Shown: in pieces, positions 1 through 8,377 of the stretch
Layout of the letters: the number at the start of each line of letters is the position of its first letter
How positions within the stretch are numbered: the stretch's first letter is position 1
DNA from: Chryseobacterium fluminis
GTDB taxonomy: Bacteria > Bacteroidota > Bacteroidia > Flavobacteriales > Weeksellaceae
Assembly (NCBI RefSeq): GCF_026314945.1
Contig: NZ_CP111121.1
Coordinates: 2,046,001-2,110,000, forward strand
DNA: 64,000 nucleotides
Reading direction: 5' to 3'
Position numbers and translations under genes: made by a program
The notes under the pieces: generated by a model
The model's database searches: none
Told to the model about the DNA's origin: nothing
The model's input: the letters and a program-made list of their open reading frames with translations, nothing else

Positions 1-67
1 CAATCAGCTCAATTCCATGAGTTTGTCTTTGTCTTTCCTTTTCAATCAGGTCGAAAATAATGTCCAT
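1..67 (-). CDS. glyA: Serine hydroxymethyltransferase, N-terminal fragment
   Basis: Only the first 22 codons lie inside the window, and the gene runs off the left edge. Translation begins MDIIFDLIEKERQRQTHG and continues into IELI, which matches the N-terminus of flavobacterial serine hydroxymethyltransferase. That PLP enzyme interconverts serine and glycine and charges tetrahydrofolate with one-carbon units. A TAnnTTTG box lies about 30 bases upstream on the same strand. The call rests on a short but characteristic N-terminus, and no catalytic residue is visible. Confidence 0.8.
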   Translation of the reverse strand, partial: MDIIFDLIEKERQRQTHGIELI

Positions 68-97
68 TTTACTTTTAGTTTTTGAAATTTTTCACCC

Positions 98-105
98 CAA
101 ATGTA
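98..105 (-). promoter_or_regulatory. -7 box of glyA promoter
   Basis: The minus strand reads TACATTTG, fitting the Bacteroidota -7 consensus TAnnTTTG, 30 bases before the glyA start. No clear -33 TTG is visible. Confidence 0.6.
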
Positions 106-457
106 CGGAAATTACTTTGAGATTTCGGTATCGTAAAATATGATTTTGGTCTTAAAATTTAATAAAATACCGGTAAAGCTTTTCACTAATGAACTTTTCG
201 CAATAATTCTTTATTTCTGACGAATTTTAACAGGCTGTTGATTTTAAAGAGCCAGAAAATTAAGTTGAATATAGTATTGGCGGAATTTATGTTCCGGCTG
301 TTCACAGCCAATAAAACTTATAATTGTCACTGCTATTTCCTGTATATGGAAGCCTACGGGACAATTATCCTATTTTTTTTGTCTGTATTAACCGTTATAA
401 TGAAAAATTCTTCACAGCAGCGCTATGAAGAATAAAAAAAACATATGAACTGAAACT
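106..457. other. Intergenic stretch without a supported gene
   Basis: This AT-rich stretch lies between the glyA promoter and the stop of the flavoenzyme gene. A 65-codon open frame at 238-435 has no recognisable domain, no promoter box and an amino-acid make-up like translated noncoding DNA, so I do not call it a gene. I see no hairpin with a T-run. Confidence 0.5.
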
Positions 458-1354
458 TTAAAACTCTTCTTCTGCCAATTCTCTATTAACAACAGCTCCC
501 GTAAAATTCCCCTGGGCGACTGCATTGGCAACCGACCTCATCATTGTAACATTATCTCCGCATGCAAAAACTCCCGGAATATTCGTTTTGTGCATCGCAT
601 CCACTTTAATAAACCCCTGTTCCGTTAATTCCAATGCTAAATCTTCAGTATTGATATTTTGCTTAAAAGGAATTTTTGCGTACAGAGCTTCTAAGGAGAC
701 TTCCCGGCTGTTTTCAAAGACAATTTTCTGAATCTGACCATTTTCATGCTGAACTTCTGCAATATTATCTTCGGTAATTTCGATTTTATTCCTCTCCAGT
801 TGATCAGTCTGATCAAGGATAAAACCTGATTTTCCATTTGTAAATAACGTCAGATCTTTGGTTAAATTAAATACTAGTTTTGAGAAATCAAATGCTATAT
901 CGCCGTTAGAAAGAATGCCTGTTTTTTTATTTCTGACTTCATAACCATGGCAATACGGACAATGCAGAATAGAGATTCCCCAACATTCCGAAAACCCCGG
1001 AATATCAGGCATAACATCTTTAATTCCTGCCGCAATAATCAGTTTTTTCGCATAAAATTCCTCACTATTTGCTGTAGTAACCGTATACTCTGTGGCATTT
1101 TTTATCATTTTCACAACCTCCCCTTCGTGAAATTGCACGGTTTCATATTTCAGAACCTGCTCTTTTGCAAGGTCTGAAATTTCTTTCGGCGTACTGCCGT
1201 CGTGCGTGATAAAATTGTGTGAGTACGGAGTCTGCCGGTTACAGGGTTTTCCACTGTCTATAATCAAGACATTGCGTAAAGATCTTCCTAGCGCCATAGA
1301 AGCCGATAATCCCGCATAGCTGCCCCCGATAATGATAACATCAAAATTTTTCAT
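458..1354 (-). CDS. NAD(P)/FAD-dependent oxidoreductase, thioredoxin-reductase-like
   Basis: A 298-residue pyridine-nucleotide disulfide oxidoreductase of the compact thioredoxin-reductase type. The N-terminal FAD-binding Rossmann motif IIIGGSYAGLSAS spans residues 7-19. A CPYC pair at 132-135 is placed as in the redox-active centre of thioredoxin reductases. The FAD-contact motif GVFACGDN is at 261-268. True TrxB proteins usually have CATC and run to about 310-320 residues, so the substrate is uncertain; a reductase for a small thiol protein is the best guess. It diverges from a Fur-family regulator, and its start codon abuts a seven-base tandem repeat that occupies the place of its ribosome binding site. 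Confidence 0.85.
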   Translation of the reverse strand: MKNFDVIIIGGSYAGLSASMALGRSLRNVLIIDSGKPCNRQTPYSHNFITHDGSTPKEISDLAKEQVLKYETVQFHEGEVVKMIKNATEYTVTTANSEEFYAKKLIIAAGIKDVMPDIPGFSECWGISILHCPYCHGYEVRNKKTGILSNGDIAFDFSKLVFNLTKDLTLFTNGKSGFILDQTDQLERNKIEITEDNIAEVQHENGQIQKIVFENSREVSLEALYAKIPFKQNINTEDLALELTEQGFIKVDAMHKTNIPGVFACGDNVTMMRSVANAVAQGNFTGAVVNRELAEEEF

Positions 1355-1356
1355 AT

Positions 1357-1421
1357 GCTTATTGCTTATTGCTTATTGCTTATTGCTTATTGCTTATTGC
1401 TTATTGCTTATTGCTTATTGC
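1357..1421. repeat. Heptamer tandem repeat (GCTTATT, nine copies)
   Basis: Nine perfect head-to-tail copies of GCTTATT run from 1357 to 1419, followed by a partial GC. On the minus strand the unit reads AATAAGC, and the array ends two bases before the reductase start codon, so it forms that gene's 5' leader. It lies between two divergent genes. Such arrays change copy number by slipped-strand mispairing. Confidence 0.95.
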
Positions 1422-1445
1422 AAAAGTAAAACAAATTTTCACTAA

Positions 1446-1460
1446 TGCGACATAATCGCA
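1446..1460. promoter_or_regulatory. Palindromic operator candidate of the Zur/Fur-type regulator
   Basis: TGCGACATAATCGCA is a perfect inverted repeat, with arms TGCGA and TCGCA around five bases. It lies 11 bases before the -7 box of the regulator gene, a position fit for autoregulation and possibly for control of the divergent flavoenzyme. Fur-family dimers bind AT-rich palindromes of this size; binding here is inferred. Confidence 0.5.
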
Positions 1461-1471
1461 ATAATAATTTT

Positions 1472-1479
1472 TATATTTG
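1472..1479 (+). promoter_or_regulatory. -7 box of the Zur/Fur-type regulator gene
   Basis: TATATTTG fits TAnnTTTG and ends four bases before the ATG at 1484, which would give an mRNA with almost no leader. This spacing decides the start: a frame opened at 1445 would begin upstream of the promoter. Confidence 0.65.
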
Positions 1480-1483
1480 TAAC

Positions 1484-1861
1484 ATGGCAAAAAGAAATAC
1501 CGTCACCAAGCAGCTGATCCTGGATTCATTAAAAAATTCGAAATCAGCAGTCAGTCAGGAAATTTTACAGAAAGAACTGGGAGAAACGATAGACCGGGCA
1601 ACGATTTACAGGGTTTTAAACAGTTTCTGTGAAGATGGTATTGTGCATAAAATCTTAGGTGATGATGGTAAATTTTATTTTGCATTTTGCGTCAACTGTT
1701 CAGAAAAGAAACACCATCATCAACATTTTCATTTCAGATGCTTAGCCTGTGAGAAAATAGAATGTCTTCCCAACGAAATGGACGTTAAGCTACCGAAAGG
1801 TTACCGGTCTGTTAATTTTAATGGATTTATTTCAGGGTATTGTGCCGATTGTTCTCATTAA
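1484..1861 (+). CDS. Fur-family transcriptional regulator (Zur-like)
   Basis: A 125-residue metal-sensing repressor of the Fur superfamily. Residues 1-60 form the winged helix, with the typical recognition region ETIDRATIYRVLNSF near 34-48. The C-terminal half has a histidine cluster HHHQHFHF (77-84) and two CxxC pairs (86/89 and 120/123), the structural zinc site of Fur and Zur proteins. The length and His-rich sensor segment fit a zinc sensor better than an iron sensor, but the metal cannot be read from sequence. The frame opens earlier at 1445, but the promoter box at 1472-1479 and the palindrome at 1446-1460 place the start at 1484. A second Fur-family gene lies at 58128-58600. Confidence 0.85.
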   Translation: MAKRNTVTKQLILDSLKNSKSAVSQEILQKELGETIDRATIYRVLNSFCEDGIVHKILGDDGKFYFAFCVNCSEKKHHHQHFHFRCLACEKIECLPNEMDVKLPKGYRSVNFNGFISGYCADCSH

Positions 1862-1973
1862 TTGTTTAGAATTTCTTTTAACTACTTATCTCCGGAATAT
1901 TGAAGCATTTGATATATTAACAACAGCTCCAAAGCTTCTATAAAGCTTTAATTTTTATTATTATAACAAAAAA

Positions 1974-1994
1974 TCCCGGGAAAATTTCCCGGGA
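1974..1994 (-). terminator. Terminator of the exporter operon
   Basis: TCCCGGG and CCCGGGA arms around seven A/T bases are followed on the minus strand by a T-rich run (TTTTTTGTTAT). It lies 30 bases past the adaptor stop codon. Confidence 0.85.
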
Positions 1995-2024
1995 CCTACA
2001 GTTAAAACCTATAGTGATCGTTTA

Positions 2025-3224
2025 TTATTTTTGTTTTTCTTTTAACTCTTCTTTATCTTTATCGGAAGGATTCCAGACTTTGACTTCAGAGTCTTTTGTA
2101 ATGGGAGATCCGGGAAGAACCTGAACATTGATTCCGTCACTGGCTCCCAGTTTTACGTATTCTTTTTTGAATTTACCATCTTTTTGTTTCACTTCAACGA
2201 AAGGGATATCCTTACCATTCTTTTTTTCATACTGAACAAGGGATTCATCCAATAACAGGGCATTTTTCTGAGAATTCAGGACGATTTCTCCGTTTGCCGA
2301 GAATCCGGCTCTGATGTATTCATTATTTGGGTTATTCACATCCCCTTCTACAGGAAATTTGATGGTCCCGTTTGTATCTTTTCCTTTAGGAGCAATCATT
2401 GTTAATTTGCCCGGGAACGTTTTGTTCTGCAATGCTCCGATGACAATATTCATTCCCATGCCCTGCTTTAGCTTTCCTGCCTGCGCTTCATCAATCTCGC
2501 CCTGGAAAATCAGGGAATTAAGATCAGCAATGGAGCATATGGTCGTTCCGGCATTAAATGAATTCGCTTCAATAACCTGGCTTCCTACTTTTACGGGCAC
2601 TTCAAGAACAGTACCAGAAGCTTTGGAACGGATCTGGGTTGTAGCGAGCCCCTGCAGTTCGGGAGTAGAACCTGTTTTCACGATCTGTAATGTTTTCTGT
2701 GCAGTTACCAGCTGCTGCCGTGCATTCTTCAATGTCTGTTGGGTAGAATACAGCTGCTGCTGTGCATTCAGATATTCCTGTTTTGAAGCAACACCCTGCC
2801 GGTACAACTTCTCCTGTATTTCAAATTGCTTGCGCATGTTATCAACATTGAGTTTTGCATTGTTAATCTGGAGCTGGGAATTATCTACATTTTGCTGGGC
2901 ATTGTTTACATCTGCAATATTCGGAATAATTCTTACGGTTGCGATCAACTGTCCTACCTCTACTTTATCTCCTTCATCCACTAAAATTTTATCGATGATT
3001 CCCGCAATATTGGGTTTGATTTCAATTTCTTCTTTGGGAACGATTTTTCCGGTTGCCATCACTTTATCATCCATGTTCTGAATGGTAGGTTTTCTGGTCA
3101 GGAAAGCTTCGCTCTGCTTAGAATTTGATTTTACGAGATATCCAATTCCCGAGAACAATGCCACTGCAAATAAAAGCCCCAAGACAATATAAATGGCTTT
3201 TTTCCAGGTGAATTTCTTTTTCAT
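2025..3224 (-). CDS. Periplasmic adaptor subunit of a MacAB-like exporter
   Basis: A 399-residue membrane-fusion protein of the HlyD/MacA type. It bridges the inner-membrane ABC permease and an outer-membrane channel. One transmembrane anchor is at about residues 11-30 (IYIVLGLLFAVALFSGIGYL). A biotinyl-lipoyl-like segment follows (IKPNIAGIIDKILVDEGDKV, with VGQLIATV). Next comes a long Gln/Asn-rich coiled-coil hairpin at about 105-190, then a second lipoyl half with GTVLEVPVKVGSQV and beta-barrel domains. It is the last gene of a minus-strand operon (ATPase, permease, permease, adaptor), 32 bases after the second permease. No TolC-like gene is present nearby. The substrate is unknown; the family exports antibiotics, peptides or lipids. 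Confidence 0.9.
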   Translation of the reverse strand: MKKKFTWKKAIYIVLGLLFAVALFSGIGYLVKSNSKQSEAFLTRKPTIQNMDDKVMATGKIVPKEEIEIKPNIAGIIDKILVDEGDKVEVGQLIATVRIIPNIADVNNAQQNVDNSQLQINNAKLNVDNMRKQFEIQEKLYRQGVASKQEYLNAQQQLYSTQQTLKNARQQLVTAQKTLQIVKTGSTPELQGLATTQIRSKASGTVLEVPVKVGSQVIEANSFNAGTTICSIADLNSLIFQGEIDEAQAGKLKQGMGMNIVIGALQNKTFPGKLTMIAPKGKDTNGTIKFPVEGDVNNPNNEYIRAGFSANGEIVLNSQKNALLLDESLVQYEKKNGKDIPFVEVKQKDGKFKKEYVKLGASDGINVQVLPGSPITKDSEVKVWNPSDKDKEELKEKQK

Positions 3225-3256
3225 ATAATAGTTTATTTTTTTATTTACGTAATTCT

Positions 3257-4528
3257 TTATTCCGTCCTTAATGCTTCAATGGGTCTTATTTTTACAGCTC
3301 TCTGTGCAGGAATCATTCCGATAACCAATCCCAATATAACCATTACGGACAGAGCCGCAAAAACATTTCCATAGTTAACGGTAGGATTATAAAACGGAAA
3401 CGCGTCCTGGTTTTGGGTAAGCATATTTAAAATAATCAGCACGAAGATTCCCGATATAAATCCGAGCAGGCCCGAGGACAGCGTAATCACAACACTTTCC
3501 AGCAAAATCTGGTTCCGGACTTCGGATGGCTTTGCTCCCAAAGCTCTCCTGATACCGATTTCTTTAGTTCTTTCCTTTACGGTAATTAACAATATATTCG
3601 AAATGGCAATTACCCCGGCCAGAATTGTCAAAGTTCCCACGATAATTGTTAAAAGCTGCATTCCGGTAAGAAAGCCGGTCAGTTTTTTGAATTCCTTTCC
3701 AAGATTAAAACTGCCGAATGCGTTGGTATCTTCAGGCGATACTTTATTTTTAGTTTTCAAAACCTGCTTTACTTTTTCTTCCACCTCATTTACATTGGCA
3801 TTCGGCTTACTCACAATAGCAAACATGTCGATCTGGTCCCCCGCATTATACATTTTGGTATACGTAGAAAGCGGGATAAAGGCAGTCTGGTCATTTTCAA
3901 AACCTCCTCCTTTTTTCACCCTGAAAACACCAATGATGTTAAAAAAGATGCCTTTTATATTGATCGACTGTCCCAATGGATTTTCATTTTTTTTGGAATC
4001 GAAAAAGTTTTTATAAATTTCTTCACCGATGACGGCTACATTTTTATTGCCTGAAACATCCGCATCATTGATATAGCGCCCGAAGATCAGCTTCTTTTCT
4101 GAAATTTTATTTCCGATAGGGTAATCTCCGGAAAGAGAATAGGTTCCGTTTTTACCGTTTCTGGACATTGATTCTCCGGCGGTTCCTGTAAAACTTCCCC
4201 TGGCATTCTGCGGAGATATATAATCTATTTCAGGAATTTTATTTTTAAGCATCTGGATATCCGGCAGATTAAGATGCAGCTGCCTGCCTTTTGGAAAACC
4301 TTCATAAGGGATATTTGTATTCTGAGCCCAAAGGAAAATAGAATTGGTGGCAAAGCCTGAAAACAGTTTATCAAAACCATTTTCCATTCCCTTCGCTGCG
4401 CCCAGCAGACTTACATATAAAAACATGCCCCATCCTACACCGATCATGGTAAGGAATGTTCGAAGCTTATTATTCTTGAGTGAATAATAAATTTCCTGCC
4501 AGGTATCCTTTTTAAATAAGATGTTCAC
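3257..4528 (-). CDS. ABC transporter permease, MacB/FtsX type (second copy)
   Basis: A 423-residue permease. One N-terminal transmembrane helix (about residues 22-45) is followed by a large periplasmic MacB_PCD domain of some 230 residues. Three C-terminal FtsX-type helices follow, with the coupling motif TVKERTKEIGIRRALGAKP that contacts the ATPase, and the protein ends in RPIEALRTE. It has no nucleotide-binding domain of its own, unlike proteobacterial MacB; the ATPase is encoded at 5965-6657. It is a paralogue of the neighbouring permease (4636-5865), sharing the same ends and layout, so the exporter probably works as a heterodimer. A heptamer repeat lies just ahead of its start. Confidence 0.9.
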   Translation of the reverse strand: MNILFKKDTWQEIYYSLKNNKLRTFLTMIGVGWGMFLYVSLLGAAKGMENGFDKLFSGFATNSIFLWAQNTNIPYEGFPKGRQLHLNLPDIQMLKNKIPEIDYISPQNARGSFTGTAGESMSRNGKNGTYSLSGDYPIGNKISEKKLIFGRYINDADVSGNKNVAVIGEEIYKNFFDSKKNENPLGQSINIKGIFFNIIGVFRVKKGGGFENDQTAFIPLSTYTKMYNAGDQIDMFAIVSKPNANVNEVEEKVKQVLKTKNKVSPEDTNAFGSFNLGKEFKKLTGFLTGMQLLTIIVGTLTILAGVIAISNILLITVKERTKEIGIRRALGAKPSEVRNQILLESVVITLSSGLLGFISGIFVLIILNMLTQNQDAFPFYNPTVNYGNVFAALSVMVILGLVIGMIPAQRAVKIRPIEALRTE

Positions 4529-4553
4529 TCTTTTAAGTTATTAATTATTAATT

Positions 4554-4588
4554 ATGAGTTATGAGTTATGAGTTATGAGTTATTAGTT
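4554..4588. repeat. Heptamer tandem repeat (ATGAGTT)
   Basis: Four perfect copies of ATGAGTT (4554-4581) are followed by one variant, ATTAGTT. The array lies in the 107-base gap between the two permease genes, about 25 bases upstream of the second permease start. Confidence 0.85.
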
Positions 4589-4612
4589 AATTCAGATTTA
4601 ATTTAATTAACT

Positions 4613-4632
4613 AATTTTCAAATTTTCAAATT
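4613..4632. repeat. Dispersed AATTTTCAAATT element, copy 1
   Basis: AATTTTCAAATTTTCAAATT occurs here between the two permease genes. The identical 20 bases recur at 26590-26609 ahead of the sigma factor gene. Confidence 0.6.
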
Positions 4633-4635
4633 GAA

Positions 4636-5865
4636 TTATTCTGTTCTCAAAGCTTCAATCGGTTTGATTCTGGAAGCTCTGTAAGCCGGAACAAATCCTG
4701 CGATAAGTCCTGAAAAAACCAGTGCTATAAATGCTGTGAAAATAGTTCCCCATCCTACACTCGGACTTTTTATAAAATACTCTTCGAGACCGTCTCCTAT
4801 CAGATGTAAAGCCAGTACTCCAAGCCCCACACCCACAAATCCTGAGACGACGGTAATAACAACACTTTCCTGAACGATAAGGGCTACAATACTTCTGGGT
4901 TTTGCGCCGATGGCTTTTCTTACCCCGATTTCCTTGGTTCTTTCTTTTACAATATAAACCATGATATTACTGATCCCGATGATCCCTGCCAGGAGTGTTC
5001 CCATCCCGATAAATCCTACAATGGCGGTAAGAACTGCCATAAAGGTAAAAGTATCGTTCATATTCTGAGCGTTATTCCAGACCCGCACCCCGTTTTCATC
5101 ATCGGGAGCCACACTTTTTCTGGCTTTCAGTTTATCCTTAAGTTCATCCCCATATTTGATGGCCTCCTGAGGATTCAGCTTTTCATTATAAGCAATATAT
5201 ACTGTGCTTACCGTATCAGAGCCTTTTTTCATCTGCTGTAGAGCAGTAATAGGAACGGTAATATGTCTTTCGTCCCGGTCTCCTCCGTCATCAGAAAACA
5301 CACCGATAACTTTAAACATGGTCCCGTTGATATCCAGATCTTTCCCAATGGGGCTTCCGTTTTTAATAAGATCTCTCTGAACCATTCTTCCGATGACGGC
5401 AACATTTTGTTTTCTTTCCAGGTCCATGGGACCAAGATATCGCCCTTCAATCATCGTTCGGTTTTCGATATATTTTTCTTCCGCATCGGCACCATTTACC
5501 TGATAATTCCCACTTTCTTTACCATATTTCACTAATAAGCTGGCGGTATATCGTGGCGTGGCATTCCCTACTTTCTCCTTATCAACACCCACCAGGAAGT
5601 CATAATCGCTGTTGTTCATGACCACTTGTCTGTCAGACTGCAATCCATTGTATGCAAGAGTCGTTTTTCCTGTAAATATGGAAATCAGGTTCTGGGCATC
5701 CCGCGCAAACCCTTCGGTAAAAGCATTCTGCAGACCAGTGCCAATCCCGAAAAGAACAATGAAGATAAATAATCCCAAAGCCACGGTAAAGCCGGAAAGC
5801 ACTGTTCGCAATACATTACTGCGAATGGAACTGAATATTTCCTGCCAACGATCTAGATCAAACAT
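4636..5865 (-). CDS. ABC transporter permease, MacB/FtsX type (first copy)
   Basis: A 409-residue inner-membrane permease. A first transmembrane helix (about 20-45, VALGLFIFIVLFGIGTGLQ) is followed by a periplasmic MacB_PCD domain to about residue 270. A three-helix FtsX domain follows, with the coupling sequence IVKERTKEIGVRKAIGAKP, and the C-terminus is KPIEALRTE. It follows the ATPase gene by 99 bases and precedes its paralogue by 107 bases. The pair plus one ATPase and one adaptor is the common Bacteroidota form of the MacAB exporter. Its cargo cannot be inferred from the neighbours. Confidence 0.9.
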   Translation of the reverse strand: MFDLDRWQEIFSSIRSNVLRTVLSGFTVALGLFIFIVLFGIGTGLQNAFTEGFARDAQNLISIFTGKTTLAYNGLQSDRQVVMNNSDYDFLVGVDKEKVGNATPRYTASLLVKYGKESGNYQVNGADAEEKYIENRTMIEGRYLGPMDLERKQNVAVIGRMVQRDLIKNGSPIGKDLDINGTMFKVIGVFSDDGGDRDERHITVPITALQQMKKGSDTVSTVYIAYNEKLNPQEAIKYGDELKDKLKARKSVAPDDENGVRVWNNAQNMNDTFTFMAVLTAIVGFIGMGTLLAGIIGISNIMVYIVKERTKEIGVRKAIGAKPRSIVALIVQESVVITVVSGFVGVGLGVLALHLIGDGLEEYFIKSPSVGWGTIFTAFIALVFSGLIAGFVPAYRASRIKPIEALRTE

Positions 5866-5964
5866 ATATTTAAATTTGAAGCGGTAAGCCTAATAATGGA
5901 AGTTTTCAATCTTCCCGCTGATTTTTATGTTACTAATAGAAGCCTCTTTCTCTAAATTTCTTTC

Positions 5965-6657
5965 TTATTCTAAAACAATCTGTTTTATAAACTCATCACT
6001 TTCTATAATCCCGTCTTTTAAAATTACATTTCTTTTGGTTTGTGCTGCCACATCGGGTTCGTGAGTTACAATGATGATCGTTTTTCCTTCATTATTAATA
6101 TCCTGAAGGAGCTTCATAATATCATGGGTTGTTTTAGAATCCAAAGCTCCTGTCGGCTCATCCGCCAATACTACTTTAGGGTTGGTAATAAGAGCCCTTG
6201 CGATGGCAACTCTCTGTTTCTGTCCTCCGGAAAGTTCGTTCGGTAAGTGATGGGCCCACTGCGCGAGTCCTACCTTTTCAAGATATTCCATCGCTTTCTG
6301 GCTTCGCTCTTTTCTTGGAACATTCTGATAGTATAAAGGAAGTGCAACATTATCGAGAGCGGTTTTATAACCGATTAAATTAAAAGACTGAAAAATAAAC
6401 CCCAGAAACTTACTACGGTATTCCGCTGCTTTTATTTCAGACAAATGTTCTATAGGAACATTATCCAGCTCATAAATTCCTGAATCCTTTTCATCGAGAA
6501 TGCCTATAATATTAAGAAGGGTAGATTTTCCGGAACCGGAACTTCCCATAATGGAAACAAACTCCCCTTCAGCAATGTTAAGATTAATGCCTTTGAGAAC
6601 ATGCAGTTTACTTTTTCCCGTATCGTATGATTTATGTAGATCCTGAATTACTAACAT
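5965..6657 (-). CDS. ABC transporter ATP-binding protein (MacB/LolD type)
   Basis: A 230-residue ATPase that powers the two MacB-like permeases. Walker A is GSSGSGKST (38-46), the Q-loop is FIFQSFN (88-94), the ABC signature is LSGGQKQR (142-149), Walker B is VVLADEPTG with D166/E167, and the switch histidine is in IIVTHEPD. These features place it in the MacB/LolD/FtsE group, which drives export or extraction by mechanical movement of FtsX-type permeases. It is the first gene of the operon. I find no TAnnTTTG box directly ahead of it. Confidence 0.93.
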   Translation of the reverse strand: MLVIQDLHKSYDTGKSKLHVLKGINLNIAEGEFVSIMGSSGSGKSTLLNIIGILDEKDSGIYELDNVPIEHLSEIKAAEYRSKFLGFIFQSFNLIGYKTALDNVALPLYYQNVPRKERSQKAMEYLEKVGLAQWAHHLPNELSGGQKQRVAIARALITNPKVVLADEPTGALDSKTTHDIMKLLQDINNEGKTIIIVTHEPDVAAQTKRNVILKDGIIESDEFIKQIVLE

Positions 6658-7080
6658 TAAGTGACATATGTTTTTATGCCTAATAAGTAGATGTTAAACT
6701 CAATTTGTTACAAGAATAAAAATTTCTTTAATTAAATTATTGTTTAATAACATAAGCCTTTATTTAAAAGGTTTTATGAAAAACTGTTTAACTGTAACAT
6801 ATCAATAATGTACATTTTTGAACAATAATCCCGTGTAAGTCAATATCAGCCGATGTTTTATGTAAATGTGGAAAACTTTTAAGGTTAAAACTCAATCAAT
6901 TACTCTTTACCCCTTTTAAATACAGTTCTTTTTTTCGACCTTTGTGCTTCGCACGGCACAAAACAAAACCACTTTTTCTGTGAAGAACTTTCGAATGATA
7001 AGTCACATAAAATCAGGTTTTTGAGTAATTTCCGAGCCTTATTCATAGTGATCTGATTATTTAATTTAAAAGATATTAAT
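6658..7080. other. Intergenic region between the exporter operon and nrdB
   Basis: This AT-rich 423-base gap between divergent genes must hold promoters for both sides, but I found no clear TAnnTTTG box. The only strong structure is the inverted repeat TTTGTGC / GCACAAA (6941-6947 and 6956-6962). A smaller hairpin, GTGCTTCGCAC, overlaps its left part. It lies 119 bases ahead of nrdB, so it could be an operator or leader structure. I could not match an NrdR box. Confidence 0.4.
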
Positions 7081-8055
7081 ATGGGAATTTTTGATAAAAG
7101 AGTAAGCTATAAGCCATTTGAATACCCTGAGGTTCTTCAATTTGTAGAAGCCATCAATAAATCGTTCTGGGTGCATTCGGAAGTGGACTTTACTGCAGAT
7201 GTTCAGGATTTTCATTCGCAGTTAGAACCACACGAGAAACATGCGGTAAAAAATGCGCTACTGGCCATCGCACAAATCGAAGTGTCCGTAAAGACATTTT
7301 GGGGGAACCTGTACCACCATATGCCAAAGCCTGAGCTTAATGGTCTAGGAGCTACTTTTGCAGAATGTGAATTCCGCCATTCTGAAGCTTATTCCCGCTT
7401 ATTGGAGGTATTGGGATACAATGAAGAATTCTCTTCCGTAGTAGAGATTCCTGCTATAAAAAAGAGAATTGATTTCTTATCAAACGTTTTGAAACATGCT
7501 AATTCTACAACTCCTAAAGAATATGTTTCTTCACTTTTATTATTCAGCATCCTGATCGAAAACGTATCGCTATTCTCCCAGTTTGCCATTATCCTTTCTT
7601 TCACAAGATTTAAGGGATTCATGAAAAATGTTTCCAATATCATCGCATGGACTTCTATCGATGAGCAGATTCACGCAAACGGCGGAATTTATCTAATCAA
7701 CAAAATCCGTGAAGAACAGCCTGATCTGTTAACGGATTCTGATATCGAAGATATCTATACCCTGGTAGACCAGTCTATAGAACTGGAAGGTGAAATCCTG
7801 GACTGGATTTTCGAATTGGGCGAGCTGAATGTTTTCTCAAAAGAAGATCTTTTAAATTTTATGAAATACCGTGTAGATGACAGTTTAAAGAAAATCAATA
7901 TGGACACCCGCTACGATGTTTCTCCTGAACAATACAAACCAATGGTATGGTTCGAAGAAGAAGTTTTTGCCAATTCTATGGATGATTTCTTTGCCAAAAG
8001 ACCGGTAGATTATACAAAACACGATAAGAGTATTACGGCAAATGATCTTTTCTAG
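7081..8055 (+). CDS. nrdB: Ribonucleotide reductase class Ia, beta (radical) subunit
   Basis: A 324-residue ferritin-like protein that houses the di-iron tyrosyl-radical centre used to start nucleotide reduction. The expected ligands are visible: E66 (the Asp84 position of the E. coli protein), E97 and H100 in EFRHSEAY, radical tyrosine Y104, E160, and E195/H198 in DEQIH. There is no N-terminal ATP-cone. It precedes nrdA by 322 bases, in the order beta then alpha, as is common in flavobacteria. Confidence 0.95.
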   Translation: MGIFDKRVSYKPFEYPEVLQFVEAINKSFWVHSEVDFTADVQDFHSQLEPHEKHAVKNALLAIAQIEVSVKTFWGNLYHHMPKPELNGLGATFAECEFRHSEAYSRLLEVLGYNEEFSSVVEIPAIKKRIDFLSNVLKHANSTTPKEYVSSLLLFSILIENVSLFSQFAIILSFTRFKGFMKNVSNIIAWTSIDEQIHANGGIYLINKIREEQPDLLTDSDIEDIYTLVDQSIELEGEILDWIFELGELNVFSKEDLLNFMKYRVDDSLKKINMDTRYDVSPEQYKPMVWFEEEVFANSMDDFFAKRPVDYTKHDKSITANDLF

Positions 8056-8377
8056 AATTTAACTGGAAAATGCGCGAGCGAAGCGAGCGTCAAAGCTGTT
8101 AGTATTCGCGATGTAATGCCGAGCCTGCCGAAGTATTTATAATACAGATTCTCCGACAAGCTCAGAATGACACATTAAGGATAAAAACAAAAACAAAACA
8201 CGGATTAATGTAATTGTAACTTACATTATTCAAGCACATCGATGACTAGGTTTTGAGTGTTTAGAAATTAAGAGATGAAAGCGGGCCTGATGGTTCTTAT
8301 GAAGTAAAATTTTACAATCAATTTAGCACAAAATTCCCAAGGGTAAAAACAGAGGAATTCGAAAATATACAACAATT
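8056..8377. other. nrdB-nrdA intergenic region with a dispersed repeat
   Basis: The gap is unusually long for two subunits of one enzyme. It contains a GC-richer stretch with GCGAGCGAAGCGAGCG (8074-8089). About 60 bases later comes TCCGACAAGCTCAGAATGAC (8153-8172). In my experience the latter resembles a motif scattered through intergenic DNA of many bacterial genomes, which suggests an inserted repeat element. No TAnnTTTG box was found directly ahead of nrdA. Confidence 0.5.

Noticed and set aside
238..435. A 65-codon open frame in the left intergenic region
   Set aside because: No domain, no promoter box and a composition typical of translated AT-rich intergenic DNA.
1357..1421. The heptamer array as a possible CRISPR
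   Set aside because: Units are contiguous with no spacers and only seven bases long.
2314..3081. A 255-codon open frame on the plus strand
   Set aside because: It lies fully antisense to the exporter adaptor gene, whose protein has clear family motifs; the plus-strand translation has none.
6941..6962. An NrdR box ahead of nrdB
   Set aside because: The inverted repeat TTTGTGC / GCACAAA does not match the NrdR consensus and occurs once, whereas NrdR sites come in pairs.
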